Of a stretch of DNA of 64,000 nt, positions 53,700 to 63,716 are shown in pieces. The first letter of the stretch is position 1, and every line of letters begins with the position of its first letter. This DNA is from Petrolisthes cinctipes (Eukaryota > Arthropoda > Malacostraca > Decapoda > Porcellanidae): NCBI GenBank assembly GCA_033782935.1, contig JAWQEG010000167.1, forward strand, positions 459,001-523,000. The letters run 5' to 3'. The position numbers and the translations under genes were made by a program. Below the pieces are notes generated by a model. The model had not been told where the DNA came from. It did not search any database and saw only the letters and a program-made list of their open reading frames with translations.

Positions 53700-54705
53700 T
53701 TCATTTATGCTCTTTGCACTTTTGCAGCCTTCTAGGAACACTCGTGGCCAGATTCTCGAGAAGTGAAGGTGGAAATGTATCCCAAAGATGGCGGATGAGG
53801 GACTCTATCTAGGGTAGTGATGATGTGTCCATGTCCCGTAGCCTCGTTTTCATTATTCCCCACAAATTCTTAATGGGATTTAAGTGTGGACTGTTTGTTG
53901 GCCAGTCATTAAAGTAATTAATATAACAGTCCTGGAGCCAATTTTTAACAGTACGGGCAGTATGAGCTGGTGCCCTGTCTTGCATAAAAAATGTGGCTTG
54001 TGTTTTTTCAAACACTTCATTCAATAATTCATAGTACGCATCCTGATTGATTTTTACATTCTTTGGCAACAGTACAAGTTTTCCTACCCCATGATAAGTA
54101 AAACACCCCTATACCATTATATAGTCAGTGTGTTTCACTGTTTTGACTGTGTAGCGGGAGTCATACGGATCACTACTACGTTTACGGTACACTCTGTCGT
54201 AGCTACACCTAGTAACAGAAAAGGTAGCTTCATCACTCCAAAGTACCGGTTTCCAGTCGTTTTCACTCCAGGTTAGATATATTTCTGCAAATTGATGATG
54301 TTGAAGCTTGTGTACGGTGGAAAATAATGGCTTACGGTAATGGCACGGTAGCTGCGGTAACTAAGGTCTTTGTGCAATCTTGGATAGTATGAATAGCCAC
54401 ATTTCCTAATAATTGTGAGTTGCTCTCCTTAAGTTGCCTTGCTGTCAGTCTTGGGTTATTACTAACTTCCCGAGAAAGAGTGCTTCTGGTCCTACGAGTG
54501 GTAAATTTGGGACATCCTGACTTGGGTTTGTGGCAGGTTAAGCTAGCCTCACATCTCTCCCGATAACATTGCATCCATCTCCTCACCACACTTGACGTAA
54601 TCCCAGTTTTATCTGCAATTTCTGATGGTTTAAGGTTTTCTTTATTTAAAGTAATTATCGAAGCAATATCTTTATTCGTTGTTACCCTCCTAGGCATTGT
54701 TTGAA
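53700..54705 (-). pseudogene. Tc1-like transposase, disrupted
   Basis: The N-terminal half starts MPRRVTTNKDIASIITLNKE (ATG at 54697), with a paired-type helix-turn-helix (SEIADKTGITSSVVRRWMQC) and a GCPKFTTRRTRSTLSREVSN linker. After frame breaks (54330-54070) the catalytic part reads ATFFMQDRAPAHTARTVKNW and DWPTNSPHLNPIKNLWGIMK. D-x-A-P-x-H and D-x-SPDLNPIEN-W are the last two acidic motifs of the Tc1 DDE core. Clear terminal inverted repeats were not found. It catalyses cut-and-paste insertion at TA in functional relatives. Confidence 0.85.
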
Positions 54706-55048
54706 AATGTGAAAGAATGGACTGTCACTGAAAATCCACGTATAAAAACACCTATACAAAATGCACTCCTGTCTATAAATCAAGGCCACTAGGCTTACTA
54801 AATTTAAACGTTCCACTGGTCTGCTAGGCTTACTCGCACAGTAAGAGTTGCCAGTTGTCGCTGGATAACGGATATTTTAAATCACTCCTCAGAATGCCCT
54901 AATAAATCTATTTGAAGGAAACCTGCATAGACCCGATATTACGCAGCTACCCGACCTTAACACTTCGCGCAGACTGTACATGATTGAAGTTTTGTGGACA
55001 GTACAGAAAGTACATGTAATGATGATTGTTATTTTTTCTCTCACTTAG

Positions 55049-55152
55049 GAACGAAGTCACTAAAGAAGAAGTCGAAGAGAATGTTTGGTCCATCAACCTC
55101 TAAGTGCAGTGTGGAGGTTAACCCATCAGTAGTTACCAAGAAAAGAAAATAA
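55049..55152 (+). CDS. Candidate terminal exon, unrecognised protein
   Basis: A strong acceptor (ATTTTTTCTCTCACTTAG) is followed, in phase 1, by TKSLKKKSKRMFGPSTSKCS and VEVNPSVVTKKRK, then TAA. The two basic clusters look like nuclear-localisation signals. 60 bp downstream the Tigger-like MITE is inserted. No upstream exon was identified, and a transposase C-terminus is also possible. Confidence 0.3.
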
Positions 55153-55212
55153 TCAGAACACAGTTCTTTTCATCAACTGCCAGAATCTACAGAGGAAGTG
55201 TATGTACCAGTA

Positions 55213-55900
55213 CAGTAAAAGTCCCTTAATCCGGAGGTATATACCTCGGAATGCTTGCTCCCTCGGAACTTTTTGGGCCCACCAATTTTACCCATAATTA
55301 CTGTATCCCCCCCCCCCCAAAAAAAAAAAGTAATCTCCCGTGATATAATTCAGTGTTGTGGGTGTCTACGGTATTCATCATGGCTCCTAATAAACCACCA
55401 AAGAAGCCCACTAAGAAATTGAGACCTCATAAGACATTAAATTACGAGTGTCAGCTGTGATCATCATCATCCCATTACCCCCTCCTGACACTCATAAATT
55501 ACGTGTGACAGCCAGTCGCTGTGGTGCCAGGTCTGATGCACAAAATTTCCCCAACTTCAACAACAGAATTTCCCTTTTTGCCTCAATAATTCCGTTTACT
55601 TTTCTCTTGAACATTGACGGTCTTTCATTTTGGTATTTCGTCTGGTAGAAATTTCCCTGTATCAACTACAAAATTTCTCTGTTTTGGGGAATTTTGAAGT
55701 CCACACAGGGAAATTATATAAAGATGGTTCAAGAGTAACCAGGGAAATTTCTACCAGATGAAGTACTAAAAAGACCATAATTGTTCAAGAATAAACAGGG
55801 AATTATTGAGGCAAAAAGGGAAATTTTTTGATAACACGGAATTTTCGCTAATTCGGAAGTCTCAAACCCCCCTGCCTTCCAGATTAAGGGACTTTTACTG
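55213..55900. mobile_element. Tigger/pogo-like MITE
   Basis: Ends CAGTAAAAGTCCCTTAATCC and the inverse GATTAAGGGACTTTTACTG, flanked by TA on both sides (55211-55212, 55901-55902). CAGT...TTAATCCGGA termini with TA duplication fit pogo/Tigger. Near 55380 the sequence ATGGCTCCTAATAAACCACC (MAPNKPPKKPTKK) could be a transposase N-terminal remnant. The inner part holds a second inverted repeat (AGAAATTTCCCTGT / CAGGGAAATTTCT). Confidence 0.85.
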
Positions 55901-56077
55901 TACCATGCCTTTAACACACCTATATATATATAATATGCTGTATACAGTATAATTATAAAGTATAGTTTCATGTAAATTTGTACGGTATGTATATATACTA
56001 TTGTCAAGCAACCCTTGTGGTCTTCATTGTTTCCAAAACACATTTCCTTTATCTTTCAACTCAATTTAATCTTATAA

Positions 56078-56957
56078 ATGACTCACCTCTTTTCTTTAAT
56101 ATTAAAGTACAATGGCTGCTCTGTAACTTCCATCTGTGCCCTTATCTCTGATTTCCTTTTTGGCCAGTCTATAGCTGTTGTTGTAGATGGTCACTGTTCA
56201 TCCTCTAAGTCTATTAATAGTGGTGTTCTGTTCTATCACCCACTCTCTTTCTGCTTTTCATTAATGACCTCAGCTGTACTTCATTCCTTATCCACTCCAA
56301 TGCTGATGATTCCACCCTACACTACTCCGCCCATCCCAGCAGCTCCTCTCCACATCATGTGATGATGCAGTAGCGCACCTGACTTCTGATCCTTCCCTCA
56401 TCTCCAACTGAGGCAGAGAGAACCTTTGTGATTTTAAATGTCTTTAAAACACAGTTCCTTCATCTTTCAACTTGCACTAATCTTCCAAATGACTATCACT
56501 TCTCCTTCAGTGACATACAACTGGATCTTTCTCCCTCCCTTAATATGTTTGGAATGTCTTTCTCTCACAGTCTCTCTTGGAGAGATCATATTAGCCTACC
56601 TCTCTTGCTAAAACTGCCTCAGAGAAGTTGGGTGTGCTGCGCAGATTCCGTGAATACTTCACCCCCACACAATTGCTGTCTCTGTACAGGGGTCTCATCC
56701 GCCCCTGTATAGAGTATGGCTCTAATGTGTGGGGTGGCTCAACCTTCACAACACTTCTGGACAAGGTGGAATCAAAGGCCTTTCGTCTCATCAACTCTCC
56801 TCATACCGATTCACTACAACCTCTCTCTCTTCGCCGCAATCTTGCATCACTTTCTTCTATTACTATTGCACTGGACATTGCTTTTCTGAACTCTCTTAAT
56901 GTATGCTTCCTCCCCTCAGGAGAGCATGCAACACTTGCCAAGCCAAGAGCAAAGTAA
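56078..56957 (+). pseudogene. Jockey-like LINE fragment
   Basis: Same family as 29084-32003. SDFLFGQSIAVVVDG, the SSKSINSGV block, HLSTCTNLPNDYHFSFSDIQ, LSLYRGLIRPCIEYGSNVWG and SKAFRLINSPHTDSLQPLSL appear in two frames. Both ends are missing; at 56957 it abuts an RTE-like fragment. Confidence 0.8.
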
Positions 56958-56977
56958 GGAGTTGTAGGAGGAAAGCA

Positions 56978-57945
56978 GAGGGTAGAAGAATGAATATAAT
57001 ACTAGATAGGTGGTGGAGCGCTTTAAGTATTTGTGGTCAAAGGTGATAGTGGTTAGCAAAATAGAGACAGGTAAATCTAGACTAAATGAGGTAGGAAATG
57101 TGCTAGGAGGAATGAATAGGATGTTTGGCTGTAAGTCACTTAGAATGGATGTAAAGAGGAAGTTGTAAGACGGGATAGCAGTGCCTACTGCACTGTATGG
57201 AGCAGAAACATGGAATATGGAAGAATGTGAGAAGAGAAGGTTGAATGTAGTAGAGATGTGATGTCTGAGAAGCATGTGTGGTGTGACTCGAATGGACAGA
57301 GTCAGGAATGAGGAAGTGAGGAGAAGGGCAGGTGTTGTGAGAGAGTTAGCAGGCCATGCAGAGCAGAGTGTGTTAAGATGGTTTGGACATGTGGAGAGAA
57401 TGGAGGAGAATAAAAAGTTAAAGAGGATAGGAGGCTCAGATGTGGGAGGTGTAAGGAGGAGAGGAAGGCCACAGAGGAGATGGATGGACACCGTGAAAGG
57501 AGCTCTGAGTGGAAGAGGTATAATTGCGGAGCAAGGTAGAGTGATTGCGCATGACAGAAATGAGTGGAAAAGGGTGGTGAATACTTGAAGAGTGGACGCA
57601 ACTTCACGGTCCTTGGAGAAGTGGACTGAATTGAGTGTGGCCCATGGCCGGCTGAATGCTGGAAGGGGAGTTTGCCCTGCAGTGAAGTGGCAGGGGTAAA
57701 CCAGCTATTGCTGTCGGGCCTTGCTATGGATGCAAACATAGCTGTGCCCCTTGTAGTCCCACAAGGGGATGCGGTTGTGCGGTGGGGGTTGCTCCCTCTT
57801 CCAATAGGGATTGGGGGGTTGAGATGTGATGTGTATGTGTGTGGGGGGGGGGGGAAGTTCTATGTTTGGGCATTTGGTTTCGGAGGGTGTGCGACGTGAC
57901 AAGGCTACCTCCAGCATGGAGATGAAAGCTTGATATATGTATCCA
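56978..57945 (+). pseudogene. RTE-like LINE, 3' fragment
   Basis: Reads KYLWSKVIVVSKIETGKS, LNEVGNVLGGMNRMFGCKS, stop, PTALYGAETWNMEECEKRRL, stop, then the open block CGVTRMDRVRNEEVRRRAGV, VLRWFGHVERMEENKKL and GRPQRRWMDTVKGALSGRGI, ending at 57588. A GC-rich 3' UTR of about 350 bp follows with a (G)n run near 57842-57852. A different family from the RTE-like element at 33341. Confidence 0.75.
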
Positions 57946-58173
57946 TATATGTTAAAATGAACAAATATATCTTATTGACCATTTATTGATCTTACTTTAC
58001 TCCACCAGTTTGTGTAAGAAAAAGTTCATCCAAGGGTCAGTAACTATAACCTATTTACCTATTAGCTCAATAGGTGCTGGAATGTATATGCCAAGTTGGT
58101 GGTTAAATTTGGTTATAAGTTCAAGATATGATTATTATGGTCTTTCCACTAATACAGAATATTTTTATTATAG

Positions 58174-58494
58174 GATAGATAGTGGTCCCTATGAGTTTAT
58201 TGATGTGACGAAACACTGCAACGACTACGATATGTTGGAAGAAGAGAGGATGAGAGTCAAAGTTGAACAGTGCAATGACAATGAGAAGTTGGAAGATAAG
58301 AGAATGAAAGACAAAATTGAAGATTGCAGTGACAACGAGAAATTTAATGAAGAGAGGATGAAAGTCAAAATTGAAGATTACAATGATGATAAATTTGAAG
58401 AAGAGCGGATGAAAGCTAAAATTCAAGATTGCACTGATGAGGATGTGATAGTGAAGGTGGACCACGATATTGATGAAGATGACGAAAGTATGAG
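58174..58494 (+). CDS. Candidate internal exon with 18-residue acidic/basic repeats
   Basis: Acceptor TTTTTATTATAG before 58174 and donor GAG|GTTAGTAC at 58495. 321 bp, phase 2 to phase 2, so it is a symmetric exon of 107 codons. It encodes IDSGPYEFIDVTKHCNDYD and then four repeats of the type EEERMKVKIEDCNDNEKF, ending DHDIDEDDESM. The repeats differ by substitutions that keep the E/D-E-R-M-K-x-K-I/V pattern, as in a selected charged helix. No family recognised. No partner exon found. The longer open frame continues on both sides of these sites, so a single-exon reading from about 57986 to 58537 is also possible. Confidence 0.45.
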
Positions 58495-58742
58495 GTTAGT
58501 ACAGAACAGGCACTTAAGCTTTTTCAGTAGTAACTAATTGTTATGGAGCAATGTTTGTATTATAGTAAGTTTCATTTTCTCAGTTAACTTAATATTTCCA
58601 GACCAACCATATAAATATCACGACAGTACACTATAAAACCACAAGTAATTCTAGATTGGTCTATCTGCCATATTCCTAGACCTTTGCAATTGCAATGCCC
58701 ACGATGTAAATGCTTCCGTGATGATGGTTGATGCGATGACAC

Positions 58743-59105
58743 TTGTCCACATTCCAAGTGATGGTGGTGGCACGTAGCTTGTCCACATTCCAAGTGGTGG
58801 TAGTGGCACGTAGCTTGTCCACATTCCAAGTGGTGGTAGTGGCACGTAGCTTGTCCACATTCCAAGTGGTGGTAGTGGCACGTAGCTTGTTCACATTCCA
58901 AGTGGTGGTAGTGGCACGTAGCTTGTTCACATTCCAAGTGGTGGTAGTGGCACGTAGCTTGTCCACATTCCAAGTGGTGGTAGTGGCACGTAGCTTGTCC
59001 ACATTCCAAGTGGTGGTAGTGGCACGTAGCTTGTCCACATTCCAAGTGGTGGTAGTGGCACGTAGCTTGTTCACATTCCAAGTGGTGGTGGTGGCGCGTA
59101 GCATA
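58743..59105. repeat. 36-bp minisatellite, about 10 copies
   Basis: Unit CCAAGTGGTGGTAGTGGCAC plus GTAGCTTGTCCACATT, with a CTTGTTCACATT variant in four copies. Because 36 is divisible by three, several frames on both strands stay open; these are not evidence of a gene. Confidence 0.95.
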
Positions 59106-59186
59106 AGACGGGCAGCAAACTCCAGCTGCAGGGATACCAACGTATGGGAAACGAAATGAAAGAAGTGAATGAAGTGTAATATATTA

Positions 59187-60170
59187 GTGCATTTGTCGCG
59201 GCTTTCAGCCGCTTAAATTGTATTTATTGGTTGTGGAACCAGCACTGCTGGATTGCTATAGAATACACCCCTTCTCCAGCCCAGGCCCCGTATAGGCATA
59301 ATCTGGGCTAGAAGGGTCTATTCCGTGAAGATCATCAGAAGTAAATATAAATTCAAATCTGGCGCTGTACTGATATGGGAGCTACCTGGTGGTGGCCTGT
59401 AGAGGTACTGACCCCGCTCTGGGACAGCGGACGCTCGTCCACTCAAATGAGAAAGAAAGTGAATGCCTGCTGCATTGGGAGGTGGGTGGGACAGTTAAAG
59501 CTGTGCTGGTTCCACAACCAATAAATACAATGCCGCGACAAATGCACTATTATTGGTATAGTGGAACCAGCACAGCTGGATTGCTATGCATGCGATGCGG
59601 TAGGTGGGAGGTGAGGTGGAGGCAATCACAGGCCTAATTAAGAGCGGTCGAGAGTGGGGACTCGTATAAAGTAAAAGAACTGAGGTGAGGCCGAAGCAGA
59701 AACAGCTTCCACACTAGCTAGGGTGGTAGCTGTGGTGGAAGTGTTATAACTTCTATATAATTTATTATCATTATATACCGTAGACTATTCTGTTATAAAC
59801 CAGAAAGTGTTACCAGTCTAAAGTCTTTATAGTCAGACTCGAGGGGTCGGGTACAGGAGAGGGGTGCCCGAGGCCCCCCCCCGAGGGCCCCCCCCTTTTT
59901 GTTAAAGTCCCCTGAGCTCGGGCTATGGCCCAGGCTCAGGTCATGCAATCCCGAGAGGATGAAGGAGGAACACAAGGATGTTGTAATCATGTGTTTATTA
60001 TATCCAGTCACTCATCATAGTAATAGTAAGTTTCGGAGAATAAATACTCAAAAATTCCATAACAATGTAATTTATTTTGCCAGCACCATATGTACAACAT
60101 GAATGACATGGGGATGAGTGTGAAACTGTACAAGATGGGGATGACGTATGGGATGAATTAGTGATGGGAG
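59187..60170 (-). repeat. 3' terminal region of a DIRS-type element with inverted and direct repeats
   Basis: GTGCATTTGTCGCGGC (59188-59203) and TGTATTTATTGGTTGTGGAA recur inverted at 59503-59547. TGTGGAACCAGCACTGCTGGATTGCTAT (59232 on) recurs in direct orientation at 59559-59588. Mixed inverted terminal and internal complementary repeats are the rule in DIRS elements, but exact boundaries are not defined here. 59640-60170 is otherwise non-coding, with a C/G-run near 59873-59895. Confidence 0.55.
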
Positions 60171-61323
60171 TTAAGTCGCCCGACCTTTTCCTTTCGGGCG
60201 GCCCCTCCCCCTCATGTGTCTCCCACGGGGACCCTGAGGAATGGAGGGTGGGGTTCCCATAGCCACACAGGGGGTAAGGGAGAGCGAGTGGAACAGATAC
60301 CTCGTCCTGAAGGAGGATGTGGATGTCCAGCCCCCCAGATCCCGCACCCTCTCCACCGAGTGAGTCCTGAGGAAGGCAAGGGAGGCGGCCACGCCCCTAA
60401 CGCTGTGAGCCCTCGGGGCATGTCCGGGATCCCCATTCTCTATCACTCGGCAGAGAAGGCGAGCGATTGACCTATGGAAGAGAGGGTTACTGGACCTTGA
60501 GTTGTAGAAGAGGTGGTCCGGGGCAGCCTCTCTCATCGCCTCCACGTACGCGGTGAAGGCGTGGACTGGACAGAGAGGGTGGAAACTTCCATCCCTCAGG
60601 AAAGAGGGTACTGCAAGAGGGCCAATCCTGTCGTCAGCCTGCTCATTCTTAGCTAGGAAAGCAGGAGATGGGGAGACAGTTAAAGACGTAAGGTTATGGC
60701 TTATGGAAGAAAGGGCTGGGTGACGGGTAAGGGCTGCCAACTGAGAGGCCCTGTACCCTGTAGCTAAGGCGAGCAGGAAGAGAGCTTTCTGGAGGAGGTG
60801 ACAAACCTCCAGAGGGACCCCCTCGAAGGTCAGGTACGTAAGGACGCGGTGAAGGGACCAGGAAGGAGTCTGGGCCCGGTGAGGTGCGGTCCCCGCCCGA
60901 ATCCCCATCCTCAGGAGAGAGAGAGGTCTCTTCTGAAACTTTAATATTAAAACCTAGGAGGAGGGGATCAGACAGGGCTGCGAGATGCACAAGCACCGTC
61001 GCCGGGGCACTGTTAGTGGAATCGGCGAGCCACGTGAGAAATTCCAGGACCGTGTCCTCCGAGATGACCATGGAGGGGTGTCTTTGCAAGAAGTCCTGGA
61101 ATCTTTTCCAGCACGATTCATACTGTCGCACCGACGACTGACGATGAGCCCTCAGCATCTTGCCCACTGTCTCCTTAGTGAACCTTTTGCTGAGGACTCC
61201 TCGTAGAAACTCCAAGTGTGTAGTTTCAGTGATGCTTGGAGTGGTGCAGACAGGGTGCTGGAGAGGCACCCCGATCCCAACTGAAGAGGATGAGGGCACC
61301 ACCGGGACAGTTCTCCGAACCAC
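60171..61323 (-). CDS. DIRS tyrosine recombinase with one frameshift
   Basis: The N-terminal SAM-like part (61260-60930) reads GKMLRAHRQSSVRQYESCWK and FQDFLQRHPSMVISEDTVLE. The catalytic part (60900-60171) has ATGYRASQLAAL (first Arg), PRAHSVRGVAASLAFLRTHS (H-x-x-R) and VRDLGGWTSTSSFRTRYLF (Tyr nucleophile). It would circularise or integrate the cDNA without target duplication. The two parts are in different frames; the switch falls on a TCTCTCTCTC run near 60915-60925, consistent with a slippage indel. It overlaps the 3' end of the RT frame. Confidence 0.88.
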
Positions 61324-62711
61324 GGCTGCGCTGGCCAGAGGGGGGCTATGAGGAGTACCCTCCCCCTAAATGCGCGCAGCTTGAGGATCGCCTTCAGGAG
61401 AACTGACGTAGCTAGGGGTGGGAAGAGGTAGAGATACCCCCACCTGTTCCAGTCCTCTGTGAAGGCGTCCGGGCCTCCCGCCTCTGTCCTGGATGAGAAG
61501 GTTAGGAACAGAGGAATGTACCTCTTGGCTGCTAGTGAGAAAATCTGCTCCGACAGGGACAGGAGAATTTCCACAATATTGTCCATATCGAAGCGGACGC
61601 CTACCCTGGAAAACTGCGGATGTCTGTTGAGCCACTCCCTTGCTACCATCAACTCCCAGGCGTTGATGTGTAGTAGCCTCTCCTCTTCCTTCCATCCCCT
61701 GCACCGTTGATGTCCCAGGCAAGACTGGTATCCCCAGCCTACGTCCGATGCGTCTGTCGCCACCGTGATCCCCGGGAACGGATACACCCAGGGAACTCGC
61801 TGACGCAGGGCACTGGGACGTAGCCAGGGGCGAAGGAGGCGGCGAAGAGTGTTGGACACTTGCCTGGGCAGGTCCCTGTGTGCGGGGGTTAGGTGGAGGT
61901 TTACCTCCCGCGTCAGCCTCCTGTGTTTCAATCGTCCCAGGGGCATTGCAGGGGCCGCGAAATTTAGGGGCCCGAGCAATGATTCCCACTGGCGGCGAGA
62001 GAAAGTATGGGAAAAATGCGCCTGGCGGACGTGGCGGAGGGTCCGGCGGGCGTTGTCTGGAGCGAGAGAGAGGGTGGCCGAAAGAGAGTCCCACTCTATT
62101 CCTAGCCAACACAGTTTGCGAGTGGGGTTGAGAGAGGACTTTGGGATGTTCAACAGGAACCCCATTTCCTCTACCACCCCCCTCGCTATCCTGACGTTGT
62201 TTGCTACCTGCACCTTGGAGGGGGTGTGAAGCAACCAATCGTCCAGGTACATGAGGGTAGGGACACCCGCCTCTGCCAGACGGGATGCCACCACCCTCAC
62301 GAGCTTTGTGATGACTCGAGGAGCTAGAGAAAGACCGAAAGGGAGCCTGGTAAACTGAAACGTCTCGGTCCCCACCTGGAAGGCCAGAAATCGGCGAAAC
62401 CGGGGGTGGGTCGGGACGTGCCAGTACGCATCCTTGAGATCCAGGGATGCTAACCAGTCTCCCCTTCGTAGAACTGTGCGGACCTGGGCAACCGAAACCA
62501 TTCTGAAACGTAAGGGTTTCACGAATTTGTTTAGCTTGCTCAGGTCCATCACCAATCTCGTTTTTCCCTGGTCCTTTTTGGGGACCGTGAATAAACGAGA
62601 AAGAAAGACCCTCCCCGTCGCTCGCTCCACTACCCATTTTTCCCGCATTTCTAACACATGCGGGACGACCGAAAGTGACACTTTGGTTGAGGCAGGAGGT
62701 AGACGTAGTGG
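61152..62711 (-). CDS. DIRS reverse transcriptase and RNase H (main exon)
   Basis: Starts at the acceptor after 62712 with PLRLPPASTKVSLSVVPHVL. RT: FTVPKKDQGKTRLVMDLSKL, WLASLDLKDAYWHVPTHPRF, RLPFGLSLAPRVITKLV and the catalytic LMYLDDWLLH. RNase H: GITVATDASDVGWGYQSCLG, HINAWELMVAREWL and GVRFDMDN. No stop over about 510 residues. The first residues of the RT (VIRQGLSWPWISVP) are on the preceding exon, ending at 62931. Confidence 0.9.
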   Translation of the reverse strand, partial: PLRLPPASTKVSLSVVPHVLEMREKWVVERATGRVFLSRLFTVPKKDQGKTRLVMDLSKLNKFVKPLRFRMVSVAQVRTVLRRGDWLASLDLKDAYWHVPTHPRFRRFLAFQVGTETFQFTRLPFGLSLAPRVITKLVRVVASRLAEAGVPTLMYLDDWLLHTPSKVQVANNVRIARGVVEEMGFLLNIPKSSLNPTRKLCWLGIEWDSLSATLSLAPDNARRTLRHVRQAHFSHTFSRRQWESLLGPLNFAAPAMPLGRLKHRRLTREVNLHLTPAHRDLPRQVSNTLRRLLRPWLRPSALRQRVPWVYPFPGITVATDASDVGWGYQSCLGHQRCRGWKEEERLLHINAWELMVAREWLNRHPQFSRVGVRFDMDNIVEILLSLSEQIFSLAAKRYIPLFLTFSSRTEAGGPDAFTEDWNRWGYLYLFPPLATSVLLKAILKLRAFRGRVLLIAPLWPAQPWFGELSRWCPHPLQLGSGCLSSTLSAPLQASLKLHTWSFYEESSAKGSLRRQWARC

Positions 62712-62930
62712 CTGTAATGGAAAATGACAGGTGTCAGTGGATATACAGTTAATCCTAGACCGGGTCCCGAGGGACCCGGGAAGGGGTGGTGGGGAAGGAT
62801 GGCAGGTAGTGAGGGAGAGATTTTGACCGTAATGGGAACTCTGATTTTGACCTAACGGGAACCCAAGGTTGGGGGGGTTATGTCATATGTCAGAAATGTC
62901 AAACCCAGAGGGTTAAAAACAGTTACTCAC
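62712..62930 (-). other. Predicted intron in the DIRS RT
   Basis: 219 nt. Donor CCA|GTGAGTAACTG at 62930; acceptor TTTTCCATTACAG at 62713-62712. Joining CCA (Pro) to CCA (Pro) in phase 0 makes ...WPWISVP-PLRLPPAST..., which restores the usual DIRS RT N-terminal pattern. The unspliced frame stops at TAA 62913. Confidence 0.75.
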
Positions 62931-63269
62931 TGGTACAGATATCCAGGGCCAAGACAGGCCCTGGCGGATCACCCTTGCTGCCCAGCCGTGGGAGGGCCAG
63001 GCTGCTGACCAGCCCGTGAGGCAGCCCCGAGTGGGACCCTCAAGTGGAGCGGTCCTTCTGGGAGGGGTGGGCGAAGGAGGGCTTGGGTCTTTGGAAGGGC
63101 TTGGAGCCCTGCCCTCTCCCCCGAAACGGCTGCTGGCCTCTTTGGTTGAACCTGTGGTGCTGTTTCGGGGGAGTGGGGTACTTTGGCCTTGGTAGTCTCG
63201 AAGGCTGGGAGGGCCTTCGAGGCTGGTAAGACGGTCTGGGAGGCTGTGGGGCACGTGGCCTACGGACAA
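62931..63269 (-). CDS. DIRS RT N-terminal exon, overlapping gag in another frame
   Basis: Frame ending GCLTGWSAAWPSHGWAARVI then RQGLSWPWISVP at the donor. It resembles the conserved G-x-L-xx-F-xx-W-xx-L...W-xxx-V--GYxxxF start of DIRS RTs. The 5' start of the pol frame is not defined. Confidence 0.65.
63040..63259 (-). CDS. DIRS gag-like C-terminal exon
   Basis: Pro/Arg/Gln-rich: APQPPRPSYQPRRPSQPSRL, PKYPTPPKQHHRFNQRGQQP and FRGRGQGSKPFQRPKPS, ending RST-stop at 63040. A basic, RG/RP-rich nucleic-acid-binding tail is usual for DIRS gag. Joined in frame across the 54-nt intron to 63314-63598. Confidence 0.68.
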
Positions 63270-63313
63270 ACAGACTGGTTAGTAACCGAATCACTATTTC
63301 CCTCTAATTTTAC
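63260..63313 (-). other. Predicted 54-nt mini-intron in DIRS gag, with TACTAAC branch site
   Basis: Donor CACAGGGG|GTAAAATTAG at 63313, acceptor TTTGTCCGTAG at 63261-63260. TACTAAC (63284-63278) lies about 18 nt before the acceptor. Splicing gives ...HRG-PRAPQPP... in frame; without splicing the gag frame meets TAA four bases into the intron. Confidence 0.7.
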
Positions 63314-63598
63314 CCCCTGTGTAAAACTATCTCAAGTAATGGATTCAACCGAAAGGAACTTGGAGGTAGAAGGTTTCGGGAGGTTAATAACTGCCGGGAG
63401 GGAGGAGAAGATTGCGTCTGTTGCTGCCTGGTCGAAGAGGGCAGGGGACAGCGGGGCAGCTCGCACCACTCCCCTCTGCGCCATCTCCGGTGCAGATTTT
63501 GCTGCTGCCTGGCGAATACTCTCGTCCCCTCCCGCATGTTGTGTGTCGCCATCGCCGCGACGCCTTCCATGACGGTGGTAATGGATGAGAGTGTGTCA
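63314..63598 (-). CDS. DIRS gag-like middle exon
   Basis: DTLSSITTVMEGVAAMATHN, MREGTRVFARQQQNLHRRWR and PSSTRQQQTQSSPPSRQLL. Joined in phase (GC+T = Ala) to the upstream exon across 63599-63716. Confidence 0.68.
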
Positions 63599-63716
63599 CT
63601 GTAAGGGGTACACAAGAAAAACCGAGCGAACCCGGGGTAGAGACACGAGAGTAAACTGAGAGACCCTCTATCCTGTATCCCTCAATAATAACAACACAAG
63701 ACGTAGCTGTACTCAC
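63599..63716 (-). other. Predicted 118-nt intron in DIRS gag
   Basis: Donor CTAGC|GTGAGTACAG at 63716; acceptor TACCCCTTACAG at 63600-63599 with a T-rich stretch before it. Without splicing, gag stops at the TGA inside the donor. Confidence 0.72.

Noticed and set aside
52240..54900. Paired terminal inverted repeats for the Tc1-like element
   Set aside because: I compared both flanks and found no convincing inverted match, so the boundaries are left undefined.
58584..59159. Three overlapping open frames of 138-165 codons with 12-residue repeats
   Set aside because: A 36-bp minisatellite keeps all frames open; no splice or start context favours one.
61366..62637. 423-codon frame antiparallel-frame companion to the DIRS RT (Gly/Pro/Ser rich)
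   Set aside because: An out-of-frame shadow of the GC-rich RT coding sequence, without motifs.
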